Below are positions 17,300-21,440 of a stretch of 21,440 nucleotides of DNA, one piece after another; within the stretch, counting starts at the first letter, position 1, and every line of letters begins with the position of its first letter. The notes below the pieces were generated by a model that saw nothing but the letters and a program-made list of their open reading frames with translations, ran no database searches and was not told the DNA's origin. The DNA comes from a virus: the IMG/VR virus record IMGVR_UViG_3300031841_001241, positions 1 through 21,440 of that record; one strand, written 5' to 3'. Position numbers and translations under genes: made by a program.

Positions 17300-19516
17300 T
17301 TATTGTTTAATTATTTTTGACATATTACCATTGTTTGAATATTTAGCAATACTTATATTTAGTTTTGGTTTTTCTATTACAGCATTTGGTCTGTATAAAT
17401 GTCTATTGCAAGCCATTATTGCAAGACCAGAGCTTATAGAAGCATCGTGTTTCGTTCTTTTGTTTATATCAAATTTAGCCCAGTCGTTTAACAACTCGTT
17501 AAAATAACAACTACCAAATTGACCTTCAGCATTCATACCTACGTGATTTTGTATATACATTTCAATAGCCGCAGCATGAGCTTGTTTAATATCTTCGCTA
17601 GAGTTTGGTATACCACCTATTTCTTTTTCTGCAGTTGATAGTTTATTCCAAACTTTATCAGGTCTATTCATACTAAAACCCCTGTAGCCACGTCTTCTTA
17701 AATAATACAATAGACGAGGTTTATTGTTTTCTGCAAGTAAAGGCATCCCATAAAATACTAATGCCATTAGAACATCTTCAAAAAACATCTCTGCAGTTTG
17801 TGGTCTAGCTATATACTCTAGAAAAAACTGATTAGCAGGCGCGTCTTCCATGCTAAACTTAGTTAAGCCGTGCAAAGCTCCTTTAGAACCTTTACCATCT
17901 ACAGTTCCTGATATATCGTATGAATCACAACCAAAAGCACCCATGTGCTCGTTACCAGGATATTTGATACCATTTTTTAATACAATTTTATTTTGTATAT
18001 GTGTTGGTGGTACCCAACTTACTTTAAATCTACCTTGTGGATCTGGATAAAATATAACGCTTGTATCTTTTACACCGTTAACCCACTGAAAACTACCTGT
18101 TGAAATACCTAGTGTTCTTGACATTTCTTCATTGTAGTCTATTTGTTCGTATATTTTTACTAAGTTAAATATACTGTTTTTAGTCTCATCTCTAAACGCG
18201 TGTTCTTCAGTTCTTGGAAACTGCCTGTAAAATTCGTTTAGCGCGTCTTGATCTCCTTTTAAACCATCAGCTTCATTTTGCCAGTGGTCTATTACACCTA
18301 CGTCTATTAACTCTCCATGGGGGTCAAAGACGTCATCACTCGGAGTATTGAAGACTGGGCTTCCGTGCTCATCAATAAATCCTTCGTAGTTCCACTCCAT
18401 TGGGATAAAAAGAGAATATAAACCAGACGCTGTCTGTCCATTTCTGTTTCGCTTAGTGACGTCGGATGCGCTATATAATTTTTTGAAGTTTTCTCCACCT
18501 TTATCTAATGAGTTTGATGTCGAGCCCATCATACATTTACCTATAATCCTACTACCTAATCGTAAACATGTTTTTGTAACTCTCCAGTTATTTAATATAT
18601 TATCGGGTCTTTCCCACTTACCACTTTCATCGTGTACTAACAGCTGTAGCTTTTCTCCGTCATAGCTGTTATCACCTGTATTTTTCCAGTCAATAGTAGT
18701 ATCAAGTCCAACCAAGTCTTCCTGCTGTTCGTTTGCAGTAATCTTTTTACGCGTGAACTTACTTGCAGGAACCCTATAAGCAAGCTCAGACTTAGGTCTA
18801 TCCATACCGTCTTGAATCGGTTTAAAAAAGAACGGATAGTTAATACTAATTGGAACAACTTTATCTGTAAACATTTTTTTAGCATCTGCACCTGTTTTAG
18901 AGAGTATACCAAACCTACTATCACTTGCTAATGTAGCTTGGTTAACTGTTTCTGCTGAAGACATGAAAGAAAATCCAGACCTACGATTTTTAAGGTAGCA
19001 CATCCCGTAACATCTTTTGTCGGCTTTACAAGCTTCCCAGAATATAAAAAATAGTCGATTTGCTTCTCTAAAATCAGGCGCACCTACATCTATTTTACTC
19101 CATTGCAAGTACATATAGTGTGTACCTGTTATATATGTTGGTGTACCGTTGTTATTAAACCAGAAACCTTCTTCACGTCTTTTAAACTCTTCATCTATAT
19201 AATCATACCACTGCACTTTCTTTTCTTCAGGGTATGCTCTCCAGTCAAATATATTTTTAAGTCTTGCTAGTTCTTTTGGATATTCAAATTGTTGCCACTT
19301 TTTTAGTTCATTAGAGAACACTTGCACTGGTTCTTTTGGCAGCGCGATTCGCAGATTTTGTATCTCAAGTATTTCACCAATCTTCCCAGTTTTTGATATA
19401 ACGACAATATCGTGTTCTTTATTATATCCATATTCCCATTTATTTTTTTTATTAAGCCTTTTTATTGTGTTAATTTTAACTGGCTCAACTATTTTAACTA
19501 AATTTTGTTCGTACAT
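17300..19516 (-). CDS. terL: Terminase large subunit (packaging ATPase and nuclease)
   Basis: A 738-aa protein. The N-terminal ATPase has an adenine/entry motif region (NGTPTYITGTHYMYLQWSKI, 123-142), a deviant Walker A (KNRRSGFS, 176-183, without the usual Lys after Gly), a Walker B (LLVHDE, 292-297, catalytic Glu 297) and a coupling motif (GSTSNSL, 331-337). The C-terminal RNase H-like nuclease shows acidic residues in FGCDSYD (D531/D534), an E around 575-580, and KHDASISSGLA (D691). It drives ATP-dependent DNA translocation into the prohead through the portal and cuts the concatemer. Length and the THYxYLQW segment match crAss-like/marine Bacteroidetes-phage terminases as I recall them. 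Its ATG overlaps the stop of the 90-aa gene by one base (TAATG), so translation is coupled. Confidence 0.93.
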   Translation of the reverse strand: MYEQNLVKIVEPVKINTIKRLNKKNKWEYGYNKEHDIVVISKTGKIGEILEIQNLRIALPKEPVQVFSNELKKWQQFEYPKELARLKNIFDWRAYPEEKKVQWYDYIDEEFKRREEGFWFNNNGTPTYITGTHYMYLQWSKIDVGAPDFREANRLFFIFWEACKADKRCYGMCYLKNRRSGFSFMSSAETVNQATLASDSRFGILSKTGADAKKMFTDKVVPISINYPFFFKPIQDGMDRPKSELAYRVPASKFTRKKITANEQQEDLVGLDTTIDWKNTGDNSYDGEKLQLLVHDESGKWERPDNILNNWRVTKTCLRLGSRIIGKCMMGSTSNSLDKGGENFKKLYSASDVTKRNRNGQTASGLYSLFIPMEWNYEGFIDEHGSPVFNTPSDDVFDPHGELIDVGVIDHWQNEADGLKGDQDALNEFYRQFPRTEEHAFRDETKNSIFNLVKIYEQIDYNEEMSRTLGISTGSFQWVNGVKDTSVIFYPDPQGRFKVSWVPPTHIQNKIVLKNGIKYPGNEHMGAFGCDSYDISGTVDGKGSKGALHGLTKFSMEDAPANQFFLEYIARPQTAEMFFEDVLMALVFYGMPLLAENNKPRLLYYLRRRGYRGFSMNRPDKVWNKLSTAEKEIGGIPNSSEDIKQAHAAAIEMYIQNHVGMNAEGQFGSCYFNELLNDWAKFDINKRTKHDASISSGLAIMACNRHLYRPNAVIEKPKLNISIAKYSNNGNMSKIIKQ

Positions 19517-19788
19517 TACTTTGACCTACCCTCTGCAAACCCTTTAAATACTTTTACTTTATCTTCAGGCTCTTTACCTTCTAATAAGTTTTCTTCTTCT
19601 TGGATCCTGTTTAATATTTCAAATGCGTCAAATATTGCTAGTTTTTTTGTAGCAGCGGCATTTTTTAATCTATCAGCAGATATATCATCATCGGAGTCTA
19701 CAATTGGTTCTTTAGCAACTTTGATTAATTCATCAACTGCTCTCTGCCCAGCTTTTATAATTTCTTTTTTTGTCTCTTTAATATTCAT
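19516..19788 (-). CDS. Candidate small terminase subunit / conserved small protein upstream of terL
   Basis: A 90-aa, wholly helical, charged protein starting MNIKETKKEIIKAGQRAVDE, with a central block SADRLKNAAATKKLAIFDAF and a Glu-rich helix (EILNRIQEEENLLEG). It lies directly before terL and overlaps it by one base, the usual place of the small terminase subunit, which recognises phage DNA for packaging. No helix-turn-helix is certain from the sequence, and it is short for a TerS. I recall similar small proteins before terL in marine contigs without a proven role. Its start overlaps the stop of the homing endonuclease gene (ATGA), and its first 11 codons are repeated at the start of that gene, which suggests the start region was duplicated when the endonuclease arrived. 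Confidence 0.62.
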   Translation of the reverse strand: MNIKETKKEIIKAGQRAVDELIKVAKEPIVDSDDDISADRLKNAAATKKLAIFDAFEILNRIQEEENLLEGKEPEDKVKVFKGFAEGRSK

Positions 19789-19789
19789 A
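19756..19789 (-). repeat. Repeat copy R: start region of the 90-aa gene
   Basis: These 34 bases (TATGAATATTAAAGAGAC then A-rich) match 20289-20322 at 25 of 34 positions by hand alignment. Eight of the nine differences fall at third codon positions of the shared reading frame, so both copies encode MNIKETKK-x-II. This is the downstream border of the homing endonuclease insertion. Confidence 0.7.
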
Positions 19790-20321
19790 AGTATCTAGAT
19801 TTAACAGTGTTCTTATGTATACCTAGAGCTAATGCAGCTTGTCTAAGTGAGTTATACTCTATGCCGTCTATAGTTACGGTGACCCTATTTTTTTGCCCAA
19901 TAGACATTTTAAGTTTAGATTTATCACTATGTTTCCTCCCTTTTAAAGAATCGCTTATTTTAGCTCTTCTGCAATCCTCTAACTCCTTGTTTAAGGAGCC
20001 AGTTCCTTCTCCCCCACAAGTCATATTGCATAGACACCCATTCTGCAAATCCAACCTGCCGTACAGTTTGATAAATTCTATTTCCTTTTGTATTGCCTCC
20101 TTCTTTGTTAAGTTGTCTAGTAAAATATCTACAAAATATTCTGTTTTATTTGTAATGTTTTTCCAAAAAATAGATCTATCCTTTTTGTTATAAGGCCTAT
20201 TTCTGTCGCTACAGATACCTATGTAGAACGGAATATTCTTGTCTTTTCTTATATGCCTATATACAGCCCAGTTACCTAGCCCACTTGGGATTATATTCTT
20301 CTTCGTCTCCTTGATATTCAT
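19785..20321 (-). CDS. GIY-YIG homing endonuclease (free-standing)
   Basis: Taken from the ATG at 20321 it is 178 aa; an upstream ATG at 20369 would add 16 residues but lies deeper in the preceding gene. Motifs, numbered from the chosen start: WAVYRH (18-23) and FYIGIC (32-37) form the GIY-YIG core. Arg residues in DRNRPY (39-44), the KEAIQKEIEFIKLYGR helix with catalytic Glu candidates 80/82, and NMTCGGEG (99-106) follow. SDSLKGRKHSDKSKLKMS (123-140) is a NUMOD3-type DNA-binding repeat, and SLRQAALALGIHKNTVKSRY (158-177) is a NUMOD1-type helix-turn-helix. The family cuts phage DNA at specific sites to spread its own gene, often near packaging genes. Its start overlaps the GroES-like gene by 50 bases; its TGA overlaps the next ATG. 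Its first 11 residues copy those of the next gene. Confidence 0.9.
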   Translation of the reverse strand: MNIKETKKNIIPSGLGNWAVYRHIRKDKNIPFYIGICSDRNRPYNKKDRSIFWKNITNKTEYFVDILLDNLTKKEAIQKEIEFIKLYGRLDLQNGCLCNMTCGGEGTGSLNKELEDCRRAKISDSLKGRKHSDKSKLKMSIGQKNRVTVTIDGIEYNSLRQAALALGIHKNTVKSRYL

Positions 20322-20874
20322 ATTTAATTGTAATAAATTTTGATAGTAGTCTATATAGCTTTTGACCATCTATAATAAACTCATATTCTGAGCTTGGCCT
20401 AAAACCTATTAAGTCACCTTTTTCTACTGTACCGTCTGTGTATTTAACAATACCTACTAAAGGTTTTTCTTTTTCTGTACTTAGCTCGTCTGTTGATTTC
20501 ACTGGTGCTACAAAGCAGTAACCGTCTACTGCTTGCCATTTAGCGTGGTAATCAAATACAGACTTTTTTTTGTATAAAAATATTTGATCTGGTTGTACTA
20601 GATAATGATCTTCATCAATATAAGCCCTACTGTTTTTTTCTATACCGTGTTGGTTGTGCCATCTTCTAAAAACATTATGATGTACAATTACGGTATCACC
20701 AACTTTAATTTCTGTTTCACCTACAGTTGGTATTGCTTTTACTATAGCTTCTCTGCTAACGTATTGATGATTGAATATCTCAGTATTTACTATCAGCTCT
20801 TTACCGTCTATATCTTTAGTATTGTTGTATCTATTTTTTATAGGCGTTACAACAAAGTTGTAAACTGATTTCAT
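20272..20874 (-). CDS. Protein with two tandem GroES (Cpn10)-like domains, candidate phage co-chaperonin
   Basis: A 200-aa protein that appears to hold two copies of the co-chaperonin layout. Copy 1, about 5-103: an N-terminal strand FVVTPIKNRY like the 'rPLxDRv' strand, REAIVKAIPTVGE, then IKVGDTVIVHHNVFRRW (57-72) and YLVQPDQIFLYK at the end. Copy 2, about 112-186: WQAVDGYCFVAPVK, KEKPLVGIVKY, VEKGDLIGFRPSSEYEFIID (150-169), then KLYRLLSKFITIKYE. The [IV]-x-[KV]-G-D-x-[IV] plus closing 'x-x-[DK]-x-I' strand is the GroES signature. T4 gp31 shows that phages use such proteins with host GroEL to fold capsid protein. A mobile-loop sequence is not obvious (20-36 is a candidate), so GroEL binding is unproven. 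It overlaps the previous gene by one base (TAATG). The alternative is an unrelated beta-barrel structural protein. Confidence 0.6.
   Translation of the reverse strand: MKSVYNFVVTPIKNRYNNTKDIDGKELIVNTEIFNHQYVSREAIVKAIPTVGETEIKVGDTVIVHHNVFRRWHNQHGIEKNSRAYIDEDHYLVQPDQIFLYKKKSVFDYHAKWQAVDGYCFVAPVKSTDELSTEKEKPLVGIVKYTDGTVEKGDLIGFRPSSEYEFIIDGQKLYRLLSKFITIKYEYQGDEEEYNPKWAR
20289..20322 (-). repeat. Repeat copy L: end of the GroES-like gene and start of the endonuclease
   Basis: These 34 bases encode the C-terminus of the GroES-like protein in one frame and the first codons of the homing endonuclease (MNIKETKK) in another. They match 19756-19789, the start of the 90-aa gene. The G residues that differ from copy R fall at first codon positions of the GroES-like frame (Gly, Asp and Glu codons), so they are constrained here and free to change in copy R. 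Confidence 0.7.
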
Positions 20875-21095
20875 TAATACTGTAAGTTGTATTCTACAGA
20901 TACAGCCATGTTTTTATTAAAGTCTTTCCAAGGCAAAACATCTTTACCTTTTCTAATATAAACACTGTACTTATCGTCTTCTTCTAGTATATCACATATA
21001 GTATGACCACCATACACTTCTTGCCCAACGGCATAGTGCATGGCGTCATTCTTATAATCTTTACCGATACTAATCTTCCTTATCAGCTTGCTCAT
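20874..21095 (-). CDS. Conserved small protein, unknown function
   Basis: A 73-aa protein starting at the ATG at 21095 (MSKLIRKISIGKDYKNDAMH). The frame is open upstream to a TTG at 21125, but the ATG gives a normal start that overlaps the preceding gene by 26 bases, so I prefer it. The sequence GKDYKNDAMHYAVGQEVYGG followed by short strands and VLPWKDFNKNMAVSVEYNLQY suggests a small alpha/beta or beta protein. I recall similar proteins in uncultured marine phage contigs next to packaging genes, none with a known role. It has no signal peptide, membrane segment or metal-binding motif. The stop overlaps the ATG of the GroES-like gene by one base, indicating translational coupling. Confidence 0.7.
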   Translation of the reverse strand: MSKLIRKISIGKDYKNDAMHYAVGQEVYGGHTICDILEEDDKYSVYIRKGKDVLPWKDFNKNMAVSVEYNLQY

Positions 21096-21357
21096 CTTCT
21101 GGGTATTGTATAGTTCCGTCCTCAATACTGATATTCACAGTTCCGTAATCTTTCTCAAGTTCGTCCTGTATTTCTTTTAAAACATCTTGCATTTTTACAG
21201 TTTCGTGACTTAACATATGTTTTTGAGTTTCAAGTCTACCTATTTCTAGTTGAACCCTGTTAATATCACTAACAGCCTTTTGTACTTTTTCAAGTTGCGA
21301 AGGAGTTATTTTTTCTGGTTTTGGATTTAAATCCACTATATTATCTTCTTTTGTCAT
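21070..21357 (-). CDS. Small coiled-coil protein, unknown function
   Basis: A 95-aa acidic protein starting MTKEDNIVDLNPKPEKITPS. Residues about 18-70 form a continuous amphipathic helix with heptad-like spacing of Leu, Val and Ile (LEKVQKAVSDINRVQLEIGR), and a short strand-forming, acidic tail (YGTVNISIEDGTIQY then DEQADKED) follows. It is probably an oligomeric coiled coil. The function is not recognisable; small coiled-coil proteins next to packaging genes may be assembly factors. It is the first gene of the block in this window. The leader is A/T-rich with no Shine-Dalgarno. The end overlaps the next gene by 26 bases. Confidence 0.72.
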   Translation of the reverse strand: MTKEDNIVDLNPKPEKITPSQLEKVQKAVSDINRVQLEIGRLETQKHMLSHETVKMQDVLKEIQDELEKDYGTVNISIEDGTIQYPEDEQADKED

Positions 21358-21440
21358 TTTATTTAATTTAATTGTTTGTTAATAGTATTATTACATGTTT
21401 ATTTAATAGTCTAAATACCACTGTCTTCTGTCCAATCAGA
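21358..21440. other. Right-edge non-coding leader with possible end of an upstream gene
   Basis: This 83-base A/T-rich stretch precedes the first complete gene on the minus strand. One minus-strand frame from the edge reads SDWTEDSGI and stops at 21413-21411, so the C-terminus of an upstream gene may end there. Another frame is open to about 21371, so the choice is uncertain. I see no Bacteroidetes-type -33/-7 promoter (TTTG / TAnnTTTG), terminator hairpin or Shine-Dalgarno sequence. Confidence 0.3.

Noticed and set aside
18307-18924. Minus-strand frames of 63 and 95 codons inside terL
   Set aside because: They overlap the ATPase domain of terL in another frame; the terL frame is intact, so they do not indicate a frameshift.
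19505-20193. Plus-strand open frames opposite the 90-aa gene and the endonuclease gene (19505-19798, 19807-20193)
   Set aside because: They mirror strongly supported minus-strand genes with recognisable motifs. Their predicted proteins are Ser/Leu/Phe-rich, typical of antisense shadows in AT-rich coding DNA.
19756-20322. Group I intron carrying the endonuclease
   Set aside because: The endonuclease frame begins inside the preceding coding sequence and ends at the next start codon, leaving no room for an intron core, and neither neighbour is split.
20322-20369. Upstream ATG at 20369 as the endonuclease start
   Set aside because: It would extend the overlap with the GroES-like gene to 98 bases and add 16 residues with no GIY-YIG similarity. 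The ATG at 20321 aligns with the start of the 90-aa gene.
21096-21125. TTG at 21125 as the start of the 73-aa protein
   Set aside because: An in-frame ATG at 21095 gives a usual start and a shorter overlap; the extra ten residues have no recognisable features.

Overview
The window is a piece of a tailed-phage genome. All supported genes lie on the minus strand, so it reads from right to left. They are packed tightly, with overlaps or gaps of a few bases, and the only sizeable gaps are 56 to 83 bases. Base composition is AT-rich. None of the starts I inspected has a convincing Shine-Dalgarno sequence: the leaders are A/T-rich and about half the genes begin ATG-GCN. Together with the protein families, this points to a phage of a Bacteroidetes host, probably a marine flavobacterium. 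The order terminase, portal, scaffold, major capsid, ring/connector proteins, then a giant stabilisation ('muzzle') protein matches podoviruses of the crAss-like type (Crassvirales) and their uncultured marine relatives. This assignment rests on recalled family resemblance and gene order, not on a search.

Layout in transcription order. (1) 21357-20272: a coiled-coil small protein, a conserved unknown protein of 73 aa, and a 200-aa protein that looks like two GroES (Cpn10) domains in tandem. (2) 20321-19785: a GIY-YIG homing endonuclease gene inserted at a gene junction. (3) 19788-14886: a 90-aa candidate small terminase, the large terminase and the portal. (4) 14857-12191: an acidic candidate scaffold and the major capsid protein, the latter followed by a strong intrinsic terminator. 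(5) 12120-9400: a head protein candidate and two connector/ring candidates. (6) 9396-3799: the 1865-aa stabilisation/muzzle-type protein. (7) 3797-1: a beta-rich structural protein, a small structural protein, a Gln/Ala-rich candidate ejection protein, and the N-terminal 343 residues of another virion protein that runs off the left edge.

Together the genes form a DNA-packaging, head-assembly, connector and tail/ejection module, presumably one late transcription unit with a terminator after the capsid gene to raise capsid output. The tandem GroES-like gene just upstream could supply a folding helper for virion proteins.

Most interesting points. The endonuclease gene begins with a diverged copy of the first 11 codons of the gene it precedes, and the pattern of substitutions shows which copy sits at the original site. 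The tandem GroES-like protein is unusual. A 39-base GC-rich palindromic element flanked by TGTAG/CTACA lies between two structural genes. A small beta-domain recurs in at least two virion proteins, and an EF-hand-like calcium loop is visible in the truncated virion protein. No tRNA, CRISPR array, integrase, lysis gene or replication gene was seen.
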